Shown in pieces: positions 16,242 to 25,343 of a DNA stretch of 42,760 bases (within the stretch, counting starts at the first letter, position 1; each line of letters starts with the position of its first letter). Source of the stretch: an uncultured Christensenella sp. (lineage in GTDB: Bacteria; Bacillota; Clostridia; Christensenellales; DTU072); contig CAJLYQ010000010.1 of NCBI GenBank assembly GCA_905210905.1, positions 1-42,760 on the forward strand. Direction: 5' to 3'. Under the pieces are notes generated by a model that ran no database searches, was not told where the DNA came from, and saw only the letters and a program-made list of their open reading frames with translations. The position numbers and the translations under genes are program-made.

Positions 16242-17819
16242 ATGAACACTAACCAATCGATGACGGATTTTGTAAAAGAATCCGTAAAAAGACTCGACGA
16301 AGGTAAACTTATTTGCCTGAACCGCACGTTCACGACGAAAGAAGTTTTTACAGACGTAGCGTGCGTGGCAACCTTTCTCAAACACAACGGCGTTAAAAAA
16401 GGCGACAGCGTTATTATCTGTATGCCAAATCTCGTGCAGGCGGTAGTCGCTTTGTACGCGATAAACTCCGTCGGAGCGGTCGCCAACGTCGTTCACCCCA
16501 AAATCGGCACGGAAGGGCTGATCCGTATAGCGGAAGAAACGGAAACGAAATGGATTTTCATTTTCGATCGCATTTACCTTAAACACCGCAAAGAGTTGAT
16601 AAAAAGGGGCATAACCGCAATTATTTGCCGTGTGTCCGACTGTATGGCAGGGAGCAAAGCGCTCAGATTGACGGAACCGCTCATAATGGGCAAAAAAGCC
16701 GTTCCTTACAACGCTACGCTCGTAAAACCCGGCAACTTCGACGTAGAAATAACCGGCGAAGACCCGGCTGTGTATCTGCATAGCAGCGGCACTACGGGAG
16801 AACCGAAAACAGTAGTTTTGTCAAATAAAGCGCTTAACGAACTCGTTTCCGGAATATACGACAAAGTTAAACCGCTCGACGGCGAAAGTATGCTTATGAC
16901 CCTGCCGCTTTTCCACGGCTTCGGTTTGGGCGTTTGCGTCCACCTTATGATGACGTTCGGCAAAATCGTTTTACTGCCCGTTTTCAAGGTGAAAAAAGCG
17001 GTTAAACTTATGCATAAGTACGAGATAAACTATATGGCGGTCGTGCCGAGTATGCTGAGAAAACTTATGGAAATCAAAGGTTTTTCCGGCAAAAGCGTAA
17101 GATATTTGAAAAATATCTTTATCGGCGGAGATAAACCCGAACAAAGCCTTATGGACGCGGTAAAAATGCGTTTAACCGAAAGCGACAGCCGCTGCAAAGT
17201 ATGCGAAGGGTACGGACTTAGCGAAACCGCAAGCGTAACGCACATAAATACGGATTGTAAAATAGGTTCGGTGGGCAGTCCGCTTAACGGCGTTAAAGTA
17301 AAAATAATTAACGACGGTAAAGAGGCGCAAATCGGCAAGGACGGAATAATTTACCTTTCTTCGCCGTCTATGATGAGCGGATATCTGAACGCTAAGGCAA
17401 ACTTCGTCACCGACGAAAACGGCACGAAATGGCTTAATACGGGGGACGTGGGAAGCGTAGATAAAGACGGTTTTCTTTACTATAAAGGCAGAGAAAAGCG
17501 TATGGTAAAAATCGGCGGAGTAAATATCTATCCGCAAGAAACGGAAAACGCGGCGAATTCACTGAGCGAAGTGGATTGTTCCTGCGCGGTAAGAACCGTG
17601 TGGAACGGCAAACCGGCGTTAAAACTTTTAGTAAAACTAAAACGCGGAGTAAAACTAAGCGGTGCGCTCAGACAAAAGTTGTGCGACGAGATTTCGTCGA
17701 AGATTATGCCTTACGCCGTACCGAAGTTCATAGAACAAACAGACGATCTTAAAATGACGGGAAGCGGCAAAACGGACTACCGTTATTACGAAGAACAAGA
17801 ACCCAAACTAAACAAATAA
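16242..17819 (+). CDS. ANL-superfamily acyl-activating enzyme (AMP-forming)
   Basis: 525 residues, complete. The phosphate-binding loop SSGTTGEPK lies at 181-189. EGYGLSET, LNTGDVG and GREKRMVKIGGVNIYP follow, and the C-terminal catalytic Lys is K510 in MTGSGKTDYR. Such enzymes join a carboxylic acid to AMP and then to CoA or an acyl carrier. The exact acid is not evident. Position between a PAP2 phosphatase and a lysoplasmalogenase-like protein suggests a fatty acid used in lipid remodelling. The SD is weak (GCGAG). A 39-base gap separates it from the PAP2 gene, so an operon is likely. Confidence 0.88.
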   Translation: MNTNQSMTDFVKESVKRLDEGKLICLNRTFTTKEVFTDVACVATFLKHNGVKKGDSVIICMPNLVQAVVALYAINSVGAVANVVHPKIGTEGLIRIAEETETKWIFIFDRIYLKHRKELIKRGITAIICRVSDCMAGSKALRLTEPLIMGKKAVPYNATLVKPGNFDVEITGEDPAVYLHSSGTTGEPKTVVLSNKALNELVSGIYDKVKPLDGESMLMTLPLFHGFGLGVCVHLMMTFGKIVLLPVFKVKKAVKLMHKYEINYMAVVPSMLRKLMEIKGFSGKSVRYLKNIFIGGDKPEQSLMDAVKMRLTESDSRCKVCEGYGLSETASVTHINTDCKIGSVGSPLNGVKVKIINDGKEAQIGKDGIIYLSSPSMMSGYLNAKANFVTDENGTKWLNTGDVGSVDKDGFLYYKGREKRMVKIGGVNIYPQETENAANSLSEVDCSCAVRTVWNGKPALKLLVKLKRGVKLSGALRQKLCDEISSKIMPYAVPKFIEQTDDLKMTGSGKTDYRYYEEQEPKLNK

Positions 17820-17840
17820 TCATTCGGAGGAAATAAAAAA

Positions 17841-18581
17841 ATGGTTGTATCGGTATTGATTGCGTCCATACTCGCAGTCGTGTTTATCGCGTTCCGCGTT
17901 ACCGTCGCGGCAAAAAGCACTCAGGGCGGCGTCGTAGGAACGATGCTTAAAGCGCTCGCAAGTTTAGGATTTATCGCCGTAGGTATCACCGCTATTTATA
18001 TGGGCGGCATAACCGGAAACGGAATAAACGTTAAAGCGGCTATATTCATCGTCGCAGGTCAGATAATGGGCTTGATAGGGGATATCGTGCTCGACCTTAA
18101 AGTCGTATACCTTAAATCCAAAGAAGAAGGCGTTTACCTTACTTCGGGTATGGCTAGTTTCGGAATAGGACATATTTTCTTTTTCGTAGCGGTTATTTTG
18201 TACTTCGGTACGCAGATGATCAGTTGGGCAATCGTAGGAATTTGTATCGCGGTCGCGGCGGTTTGCGCTTTCGCTATGGTTTTCGGCGGCGCGAAGTTTA
18301 TGAAATTCGACTTCGGTAAGTTCACCGTTCATTCGGTTTGCTATGCGTTCGTACTGCTTTTTATGGGCGCGATAGGCGTTGCCGCTTGGGTTAAAGGCGC
18401 AGCGGCAAATCCGCATACTCCCTTGTTTGCGGTAGGTATGATACTCTTCTTGCTTAGCGACGTAGTCCTTACGCAAATGTACTTCGGCGGAAAAGCAAAA
18501 GACAAAGTTTTGTGCGTCGTCAACCACGCTTTGTACTATGCGGCACAAATTTGTATCGCCGCATTCGTGTTCTATATGTAA
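17841..18581 (+). CDS. Lysoplasmalogenase-like (YhhN family) membrane protein
   Basis: 246 residues with about eight hydrophobic helices. Conserved polar features of the YhhN/TMEM86 family are visible: GLIGDIVLD (near 75), GIGHIFFF (near 110), LLSDVVL (near 203) and NHALYYAAQ (near 228). Characterised members cleave the vinyl-ether bond of lysoplasmalogens, releasing a fatty aldehyde. Many anaerobic Clostridia make plasmalogens, so the function is plausible. A strong SD (GGAGG, 17826-17830) precedes the ATG. The comEC-like gene starts six bases after its stop. Confidence 0.75.
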   Translation: MVVSVLIASILAVVFIAFRVTVAAKSTQGGVVGTMLKALASLGFIAVGITAIYMGGITGNGINVKAAIFIVAGQIMGLIGDIVLDLKVVYLKSKEEGVYLTSGMASFGIGHIFFFVAVILYFGTQMISWAIVGICIAVAAVCAFAMVFGGAKFMKFDFGKFTVHSVCYAFVLLFMGAIGVAAWVKGAAANPHTPLFAVGMILFLLSDVVLTQMYFGGKAKDKVLCVVNHALYYAAQICIAAFVFYM

Positions 18582-18587
18582 AGAAAA

Positions 18588-20066
18588 ATGTCCGGGACGC
18601 GCGGTTTTCGTTTAGTTGCGCTCGCTTCGATTTTCGTCCTTACGGGAATAGCCGCGGGAGCAGTCGCGTCTTCGGATAAAATACTGTGTATAACACTGCC
18701 GCTCGTTGTGTCGACGGGCGGCATTTTGCATTTTCTTATAACGAAAAAGAAAACCGTTCTCGTGCTTTTTATCGCTTTCGCAATCGGTTTTTCCGCCGCG
18801 GCAACCGACTTTCAGGCGTTTGACAGAACCTATTACAACGGAAACACTACCGTAACGGGCAGAGTGTGCGGAAAAGAAAACAACGGCTTCGTTATCGAAG
18901 ACGTAACCTTAGGCGGTGAAAAAGTCGGCGGCAAAGCGCTCGTCAGGAGCGATTACGACTACGACGTAGGCACGACGGTCAGTTTCGAAGGCGAAGTGAA
19001 AACTTACGACGTGGACGTAAGAGATACGTTTTCGGCAAGAAACTTCAATAGACGCACGTATTACCGCGTCAAAGTAAAAAGCGGCATAAAAGCCGAAGTC
19101 GGGAATAAATCCTTGTCCGAAAAAGCAAAATCGAGAATCGAAACTGCTATAAACAGATACCTGAACTCGCAAAACGCAGGTGTTATGAAAAGTTTGCTAT
19201 TCGGCGATAAAACCGATTTAACAGAGCAGGACGACGAAGTAATAAAAGTCGCCGGCGTAAGCCACGTCTTCGCCGTAAGCGGTTTGCACATAGGTTTTCT
19301 CGCAGGTCTTATTATGTTCGTTTTGCGGAAACTTAGAGTAAACTCCGTCGCTACGCTGTTCGTGGTGATAGGTTGGTTGCTTTTTTACGGCGCAATGACG
19401 GGATTCCCGTCGGGCGTAAAAAGAGCGACGATTATGCTCGGACTTATGCAGACGTCAAAAATTTTCGCAAGGAAAAACGATTCGATTACCACGTTCGGAC
19501 TAAGCGCGGCGATAATAACGTTGACAAACCCGAGAGAACTCTTCGACGTCGGTTTTTTAATGAGTTTTGCCGCCGTCCTCGGCATCGTTTGCTTTTATCA
19601 ACCGTTTTTCAACGCTTTTTGCAAAATCACGAAGAATAAATTTTTCGTTTACGTTTTCAAACTTCTCGCAACCACGCTTTCGGCAAATCTTTTCGTCTTG
19701 CCGATAACGATAAACGTGTTTAACAGCGTTTCCGTGTACGCGCCGCTCGCGAATTTGGTTATTTTGCCCGTCGTGTCGGTCGTGTTCCCTTTCGCCACGG
19801 CGACGGCAATACTTTCGCTTGTTTTCGAAAAATTAGGCGTATTGTTTTACGTCACGGGTTACGCCGTGGACGTAATCAGAATTATGGCGCAAAGAATATA
19901 CGCTTTGCCGTCGGCAAGCGCGGAGATAACGTCGCTCGGCGACGCAACCTGGTTTTATATACTGTTTTTGGTGATTTTCAGCCGATTTATCCATATCGAG
20001 AAAAAATATAAGTTCGTGCTTGGCGGCGCGTGCGGAACGGCGATTATCTTAGTCGCATTATTGTAA
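18588..20066 (+). CDS. ComEC/Rec2-type DNA channel protein lacking the MBL domain
   Basis: 492 residues. The N-terminal part has membrane helices and a soluble OB-like segment (about 75-155). The ComEC core starts near VSHVFAVSGLHIGF (about 224-237) and continues to 470 as a bundle of helices. ComEC forms the inner-membrane pore for single-stranded DNA during natural transformation. Typical full-length proteins are 700-800 residues and end in a metallo-beta-lactamase-like domain; this one stops just after the last helix. No remnant of that domain is seen in the 67 bases before spoVT. No comEA is in the window. Confidence 0.85.
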   Translation: MSGTRGFRLVALASIFVLTGIAAGAVASSDKILCITLPLVVSTGGILHFLITKKKTVLVLFIAFAIGFSAAATDFQAFDRTYYNGNTTVTGRVCGKENNGFVIEDVTLGGEKVGGKALVRSDYDYDVGTTVSFEGEVKTYDVDVRDTFSARNFNRRTYYRVKVKSGIKAEVGNKSLSEKAKSRIETAINRYLNSQNAGVMKSLLFGDKTDLTEQDDEVIKVAGVSHVFAVSGLHIGFLAGLIMFVLRKLRVNSVATLFVVIGWLLFYGAMTGFPSGVKRATIMLGLMQTSKIFARKNDSITTFGLSAAIITLTNPRELFDVGFLMSFAAVLGIVCFYQPFFNAFCKITKNKFFVYVFKLLATTLSANLFVLPITINVFNSVSVYAPLANLVILPVVSVVFPFATATAILSLVFEKLGVLFYVTGYAVDVIRIMAQRIYALPSASAEITSLGDATWFYILFLVIFSRFIHIEKKYKFVLGGACGTAIILVALL

Positions 20067-20075
20067 CGAAGTCGG

Positions 20076-20104
20076 GTATACTTTTTCTCCCTTTGCACAA
20101 TCTA
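20076..20104 (+). promoter_or_regulatory. Possible sigma-G-type promoter of spoVT
   Basis: GTATA (20076-20080), 17 bases, then CAATCTA (20098-20104), one mismatch from the forespore consensus GHATR-N17-CATWHTA. Bacillus spoVT is transcribed by sigma-G, which makes the match meaningful, but short motifs arise by chance. Confidence 0.4.
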
Positions 20105-20133
20105 AGTTCAACGAAGATAAAAGGGAGCGAAAT

Positions 20134-20661
20134 ATGAACACAACAGGCATAGTACGACGGATAGACGAACTCGGAAGAGTGGTTATTCCGAAAGAAATAC
20201 GCAAAACGATGAGAATAAAAGAAGGGGAAGAACTCGAAGTATGCGTTTCCGGAGATGATACGCTCGTTTTAAGAAAATATTCGCCTGTCAAATCAATGGA
20301 AAAACTCGGCGCGGACTACGTCGAGATCTTGTCGAGAAACACGTCTTGCGCGTGTTTTCTTTGCGATACGGACGAAATAACGGCGTCTTACGGCGATAAA
20401 TCTTTCCCTGTCGGCGCAAAAATCAGCAAAGCGACGGTCGAGTTTATATCGAAGAGAAAAAGTGCGTTTTTCAGAAAAAACGAAAGTTTCGCACTGCTGC
20501 CGGGATCGGAAAAAACGGATACGATAATCGCGCCGATAATAACCGGCGGCGACGCGGTGGGCGCACTCGTTTTGATAAGCAAAACGTCGTTGCCGTCCGC
20601 CGATAAATGCCTTAAACTTCTCGAAGTGGGCGCGTCGTTTTTCGCAAAACAGTTGGAGTAA
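20134..20661 (+). CDS. spoVT: Stage V sporulation transcription factor SpoVT
   Basis: 175 residues, close to the 178 of Bacillus SpoVT. Residues 1-52 form the AbrB-type swapped-hairpin DNA-binding domain (GIVRRIDELGRVVIPKEIRK). Residues 55-175 form a GAF-like domain. SpoVT regulates forespore genes late in sporulation. The following SpoVB-like and MazG genes repeat the spoVT-yabM-yabN order of Bacillus, which supports the name over another AbrB paralogue. The SD GGGAGCG precedes the ATG. Confidence 0.9.
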   Translation: MNTTGIVRRIDELGRVVIPKEIRKTMRIKEGEELEVCVSGDDTLVLRKYSPVKSMEKLGADYVEILSRNTSCACFLCDTDEITASYGDKSFPVGAKISKATVEFISKRKSAFFRKNESFALLPGSEKTDTIIAPIITGGDAVGALVLISKTSLPSADKCLKLLEVGASFFAKQLE

Positions 20662-20667
20662 GAAAAA

Positions 20668-22221
20668 GTGAGCAAATCTTTCGTTAAAAACGCAGGCGTG
20701 CTCGCAATCAGCGTAATTATAGCAAAGGTTCTCGGAGCGGTGTACCGTATTCCGCTCACGGCGATAATCGGCGCGGAAGGAATGGGGCTTTATCAGTTCG
20801 TTTACCCGGTTTTCGCATTGATTTTAACCTTGTCGAGCGGGGCGGTGCCAAACGCCATAGGTATAACGGTAAGCGAAAAACTCGCCTTAGGCGATAAAAA
20901 CGGCGCGAAAAAATCCTTTTCGACCGCACTTTTGCTTTGCCTTGCGATAGGAACGGGCGGAATGGTTTTACTCGCCGCGCTCGCTTACCCCGTGTCGCTT
21001 GCGCAGTCCGAAGACGCTTTTTACGGCTATATCGCAATCGCCCCGGCGGTGCTGATAGTTACGCTGATAAGCGCGTTCAGGGGGTGGTTTATGGGTAACG
21101 GCAACCTCGTGCCGAATTCCGTCAGTCAAATCACCGAAGGCGCGGTAAAACTCGGCGTCGGACTCGGACTTACCGCTTTTCTTATACGGTTCGGCATAAA
21201 ATACGCCGTAGTCGGAGCGTTGCTCGGCGTCGTCGCAAGCGAGTTCGTTACTCTGATAATAATGACGATATGTTACTTCGTTAAACATAAAAAATTCGAG
21301 AGAATTAAACTAAAAGAAGAAAAGGGAACGATAAAACGTCTTGCGTGCCTTGCCGTACCCCTCGTCGCTTGCGGAACGATACTTCCGGTAAGCCAGTTTA
21401 TCGACAGCGTTTTGGTGACGAACCTGCTTAAATGGGGTGGAAAAGCGGGTCCGATTGCGCAGTACGGTCTTTGGAGCGGCGTGGTTACACCCCTTATTAA
21501 CCTTCCCGTAATGGTTTGTATAAGTTTAGGAATAGCGGTTACGCCGCAAATGGTGGAAGGAAAACAAAAACGAGATATAGATTTTATACTCGAAAAAGCC
21601 GCTACCGCCAACAAACTGACGTATCTAATGGGCGTGCCGTTCGTGTTTTTTTACTTGTTTATGGCAGGCGGAATAATAAAACTTCTTTTTCCGTCGCTTA
21701 GCGAAGAACAAACGAAAACCGCAGTTATGCTCCTTATGATAGGCGCGCCGAGCGTTATAGGACTAAGCGTGTTTCAAATTTACAGCGCAATGCTGCAAGG
21801 ACTCGGACGAGCGAAAGCCCCGGTAATAATTATGGGAACGTGTATGGCGGTTAAACTCGCCCTTACCGTGATACTGACGCCCGTTATGGGAATAATGGGT
21901 TGCGCGATAGCCGCAGTCGTCGGATATTTGGGGAGCGGAATATGGATTACCGTATATTTTGCGAATTTTGCCGCGTTAGACGCCGAATACGCAAAAAACG
22001 CTAGTCTAATAACCCTTTGCGGTGTTATAATGGGAGTGCTGATTTTTATGAGCGGAAAACTTCAGAGTTCGTGGGCGTCGGTGGCGGTTATCGGAATAAT
22101 CGCAGGAACAGTGTACTTTCTCGCCGTGCTTACGCTCAAAGTTTTTTCGAGAGAAGAACTCAAAAGTTTGCCGCTTTCCGGTCTGCTTATTAAAATTAAC
22201 GACAAAATAAACGGAGAATAA
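20668..22221 (+). CDS. SpoVB/MurJ-like polysaccharide or lipid II flippase
   Basis: 517 residues with about 14 membrane helices, of the MOP/MATE exporter superfamily. The start SKSFVKNAGVLAISVIIAKVLGAVYRIPL and the GAEGMGLYQFVYPVF segment are typical of SpoVB-type proteins, which are needed for spore cortex synthesis and probably flip peptidoglycan precursors. It begins with GTG at 20668, preceded by GGAG at 20655-20658, and follows spoVT by six bases. YabM is the Bacillus counterpart by position. The exact substrate is not shown by the sequence. Confidence 0.88.
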   Translation: MSKSFVKNAGVLAISVIIAKVLGAVYRIPLTAIIGAEGMGLYQFVYPVFALILTLSSGAVPNAIGITVSEKLALGDKNGAKKSFSTALLLCLAIGTGGMVLLAALAYPVSLAQSEDAFYGYIAIAPAVLIVTLISAFRGWFMGNGNLVPNSVSQITEGAVKLGVGLGLTAFLIRFGIKYAVVGALLGVVASEFVTLIIMTICYFVKHKKFERIKLKEEKGTIKRLACLAVPLVACGTILPVSQFIDSVLVTNLLKWGGKAGPIAQYGLWSGVVTPLINLPVMVCISLGIAVTPQMVEGKQKRDIDFILEKAATANKLTYLMGVPFVFFYLFMAGGIIKLLFPSLSEEQTKTAVMLLMIGAPSVIGLSVFQIYSAMLQGLGRAKAPVIIMGTCMAVKLALTVILTPVMGIMGCAIAAVVGYLGSGIWITVYFANFAALDAEYAKNASLITLCGVIMGVLIFMSGKLQSSWASVAVIGIIAGTVYFLAVLTLKVFSREELKSLPLSGLLIKINDKINGE

Positions 22222-22222
22222 A

Positions 22223-23221
22223 ATGACATTCGAACGATTTCTTGAAGACAAAACGAGTTACGCGCTCTACGACGAAAACAAATTTTTAGACAGAAAATCC
22301 TGCTGTTTCGACGCGTCCGTTCCCATAGCGGTAAAAGTAGACAACCGCAAAGAAGAAGTTATGAAAAAGATAAACGACTTTTTCGGAGAATCGACGATAA
22401 CCGAAGGCGAAGGGTTCGTCGCAGTCGAAACGAAGGGTTTGTTTGAAAAAACTCGTTTTACCTACGGCGACCTGCTCGAAATAATCAGACGGCTCAGAGA
22501 TCCCGACGGTTGCCCGTGGGACAGACAACAAACTCCGGAAACCATCAGGACGAACATAGTCGAAGAGGCGTACGAACTCGTCGAAGCGATAGAAAGCGGT
22601 AAAAACGAAAAAATCGAAGAAGAAAGCGGCGACGTTATGTTACAGGGTATCTTTTGTTCGATTATGACCGAAGAAAACGGCGGAGTAAGCAACAACGACG
22701 TAATAACCGCGCTTTGCAAAAAACTTATCGGAAGACACACGCATATATTCGGCAGCGACAAAGCGACCGACGCGAAATCCGCGCTGTATTTTTGGGAACA
22801 GGCAAAAGCGAAAGAAAAAGGACAAAAATCCGTCACGGACAAACTCGACGTCGTTCCGAAAACTTTTACCGCGCTGCAAAGAGCAAGCAAAGTGCAAAAA
22901 ATCATAAAGAAAACCGGGTTCGACTTCCCTACGGCGGAAGAAGCGGCGGATAAAATAAAGGAAGAAACGGCTGAATTTTTCGCCGCGGACGGAGCGGAAA
23001 AAGAAAAAGAAGGCGGAGATATGCTGTTCAGCGTGGTAAACCTGCTCAGAATGTATAATATCGACCCCGAAATCGCCCTTAACGGCACGACAAACAGGTT
23101 TGAGCACAGGTTCAGATACGTCGTGGAAGAAGGCGAGAAAAAAGGAAAGAAACCCGAAGAAATGACGCTCGAAGAAATGGAAGAGTTGTACCAAGCCGCT
23201 AAGAAAAAGGAAAAACGATGA
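22223..23221 (+). CDS. mazG: MazG-family nucleoside triphosphate pyrophosphohydrolase
   Basis: 332 residues. The first 75 are of unknown type. Then come two MazG modules: LLEIIRRLRDPDGCPWDRQQ with the metal-binding EEAYEL and ESGDVM helices (about 88-145), and a second, weaker one (about 235-300, KEETAEFF and GGDML). MazG hydrolyses NTPs and dNTPs to the monophosphate and pyrophosphate, cleaning the nucleotide pool. The Bacillus gene at this position, yabN, has an N-terminal tetrapyrrole-methylase domain of about 220 residues. Here that is absent. The gene starts one base after spoVB and overlaps dus by four bases. Confidence 0.9.
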   Translation: MTFERFLEDKTSYALYDENKFLDRKSCCFDASVPIAVKVDNRKEEVMKKINDFFGESTITEGEGFVAVETKGLFEKTRFTYGDLLEIIRRLRDPDGCPWDRQQTPETIRTNIVEEAYELVEAIESGKNEKIEEESGDVMLQGIFCSIMTEENGGVSNNDVITALCKKLIGRHTHIFGSDKATDAKSALYFWEQAKAKEKGQKSVTDKLDVVPKTFTALQRASKVQKIIKKTGFDFPTAEEAADKIKEETAEFFAADGAEKEKEGGDMLFSVVNLLRMYNIDPEIALNGTTNRFEHRFRYVVEEGEKKGKKPEEMTLEEMEELYQAAKKKEKR

Positions 23222-24132
23222 TTACATACAACGGCAGCGACCTTATACTCGCTCCGCTCGCCGGGTTCAGCGACAGCGGAATGAGAAGCCTTTGTTTCCG
23301 TTACGGCGCAGGGCTGTGTTTCACCGAAATGGTAAGCGCGAAAGGTCTGTTTTATAAAAACGACAACACGGCGGATTTGCTTACCGTGGGAAAGGACGAA
23401 CGCCACACCGGAGTGCAGATTTTCGGCTCCGATCCCGATATAATGGCGGAAGTTACGACGTACGAAACTATGAAAAACTTCCCGATAATCGACGTTAATT
23501 GCGGTTGCCCCGTTCCCAAGGTGTATAAAAACGGCGACGGAAGCGCGCTGATGAAAAACCCCGACCTTATATATAAAATCGTAAAATCTATAAAAAACGC
23601 GAACGAAAACAAACTCGTCACCGTAAAAATAAGAAATGGGACTGACGGGAAAAACAATGCGCTCGAATGTGCTTTGGCGGCGCAGGAAGGCGGCGCGGCA
23701 ATGGTTACCGTACACGGAAGAACGAGAGAGCAAATGTACGCCGGGACGGTGGACTTTGATACGATCGCCGCGGTTAAACAAAATCTGAGTATACCCGTTT
23801 GCGGCAACGGCGACGTTTTCGATAAAGACGGTTATCTTAAAATGAAACAAACGGGCGTAGACTACGTTATGGTTGCGCGCGGAGCGATAGGCAGACCGTA
23901 CGTTTTTGCGGAAATAAAAGGGGAGCAAGCGGAGTATTCGGTAAAACAACTGATTATCGACCACATAAATTATCTCGATTTTTTACCCGAAAAAACGGTG
24001 GCGGGCGCAATGAAAAAACAAATCGCCGCCTACGTTAAAGGTATCCCCGGACAAAAGAAAATCAAAGAAAAAGCCTTCGCAACCGAGTCGCTAAGCGAGT
24101 TGTTGACCGTAATTAAGGAAATATTATCGTAA
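23218..24132 (+). CDS. tRNA-dihydrouridine synthase
   Basis: 304 residues, an FMN-dependent TIM barrel that reduces uridine to dihydrouridine in the tRNA D-loop. Diagnostic features are LAPLAGFSDSGMRSLC at the start, DVNCGCPVPKVYKNGDGSALM (with the catalytic Cys), the VTVHGRTREQMYAG strand, and NGDVF and VMVARGAIGRP near the phosphate of FMN. The C-terminal helical tRNA-binding domain is present. Its ATG overlaps the mazG stop (ATGA), so translation is coupled. Which of the Dus subtypes it is cannot be read from the sequence alone. Confidence 0.93.
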   Translation: MITYNGSDLILAPLAGFSDSGMRSLCFRYGAGLCFTEMVSAKGLFYKNDNTADLLTVGKDERHTGVQIFGSDPDIMAEVTTYETMKNFPIIDVNCGCPVPKVYKNGDGSALMKNPDLIYKIVKSIKNANENKLVTVKIRNGTDGKNNALECALAAQEGGAAMVTVHGRTREQMYAGTVDFDTIAAVKQNLSIPVCGNGDVFDKDGYLKMKQTGVDYVMVARGAIGRPYVFAEIKGEQAEYSVKQLIIDHINYLDFLPEKTVAGAMKKQIAAYVKGIPGQKKIKEKAFATESLSELLTVIKEILS

Positions 24133-24168
24133 AAAACCCGTTTTTAACGTAAATCAATGGAAGTTTGT

Positions 24169-24197
24169 TTGACTGACAAATTCTAAAATGATAAACT
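24169..24197 (+). promoter_or_regulatory. Possible promoter of serC-serA
   Basis: TTGACT (24169-24174) and TAAACT (24192-24197) with a 17-base spacer, about 50 bases before the serC ATG. Confidence 0.45.
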
Positions 24198-24245
24198 CTT
24201 TATTAAAATAATTAAAAATCGTAATCCGAAAAGGAGAGAACGGAA

Positions 24246-25334
24246 ATGAGAAAAGTGTTTAATTATGCGGCAGGTCCGTCTATGCTTCCCGAAGAAGTGT
24301 TGTTGGAAATCCAACGCGATCTGCTCGATTACAAAGGCAGCGGAATGTGCGTTGCGGAAATGAGCCACCGCTGCAAATGGTACGACGAAATACATAACGA
24401 GGCGATGAGCCTTATAAGAGAACTTATGGGAATAAGCGACGAGTACTACGTGCTTTTCCTGCAAGGCGGCGCGTCCACTCAGTTCGACGCGATTCCCTTA
24501 AACCTGCTTACCGAAAAAAGCGGCAAAAAAGCCGATTATATCGTTACCGGTAATTTTGCCAACAAGGCGTATAAAGAAGGTATGAAGTACGGCGACGTCA
24601 AGTGCGTGGCAAGTTCGAAAGACGACAATTTTTCGTATATCCCCGACGTCGACAAAATCGAGTACACAGAGGGCGCGGACTACGTTCACGTCACCTACAA
24701 CAACACCATCTACGGCACGAGATACACCGATCTCCCCAAGGTAAACAACCTTGTAGCGGATATGAGCAGTATGATAATGAGCGAAGTCGTGGACGTAAAC
24801 AAATTTAACCTTATTTACGCGGGAGCGCAGAAAAACCTTGCCCCAAGCGGACTGACCGTCGTTATCGTCAAAAAAGACCTTGTAGACAACGGCTCGCCCC
24901 TGCCGTATTGCCCGACTATGCTTAAATACAAAACGCAAGCGGACGCAAACAGTCTTTACAACACCCCCACTACTTTCTCGACTTACGTCGCAATGCTCAA
25001 TATGCGTTGGTTGAAAAAGTTCGGCGGAGTAAAAGAAATCGAAAAGCAAAACGTCTATAAAGCAGGACTTTTGTACGATTTAATCGATAATTCGACGTTC
25101 TATAAAGGCGCGGCAAGAAAAAAAGACAGATCGCTTATGAACGTGACGTTCACTACGCCGAATCCGGAAATCGATGCAAAATTCGTTAAAGAAGCGACGG
25201 ATAACGGTATGGTATCCCTTAAAGGACACCGCGCGGTCGGAGGAATAAGAGCAAGCATCTATAACGCAATGCCCGTTGAAGGCGTGCAAAAACTCGTGGA
25301 ATTTATGAAAAAATTCGAGACGGAAAATAAGTAG
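24246..25334 (+). CDS. serC: Phosphoserine aminotransferase
   Basis: 362 residues, the usual SerC length. It converts 3-phosphohydroxypyruvate and glutamate to phosphoserine in serine synthesis, with PLP as cofactor. The start VFNYAAGPSMLPEEVL is the family signature. MSHRCKWYDEIHNEA, LFLQGGASTQFDAIPLNL and the PLP lysine K196 (AGAQKNLAPSG) follow. The SD AAGGAGAG precedes the ATG. serA begins nine bases downstream, so both steps of the phosphorylated pathway in this window are co-expressed. No serB gene is visible here. Confidence 0.96.
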   Translation: MRKVFNYAAGPSMLPEEVLLEIQRDLLDYKGSGMCVAEMSHRCKWYDEIHNEAMSLIRELMGISDEYYVLFLQGGASTQFDAIPLNLLTEKSGKKADYIVTGNFANKAYKEGMKYGDVKCVASSKDDNFSYIPDVDKIEYTEGADYVHVTYNNTIYGTRYTDLPKVNNLVADMSSMIMSEVVDVNKFNLIYAGAQKNLAPSGLTVVIVKKDLVDNGSPLPYCPTMLKYKTQADANSLYNTPTTFSTYVAMLNMRWLKKFGGVKEIEKQNVYKAGLLYDLIDNSTFYKGAARKKDRSLMNVTFTTPNPEIDAKFVKEATDNGMVSLKGHRAVGGIRASIYNAMPVEGVQKLVEFMKKFETENK

Positions 25335-25343
25335 GGAAATAAA

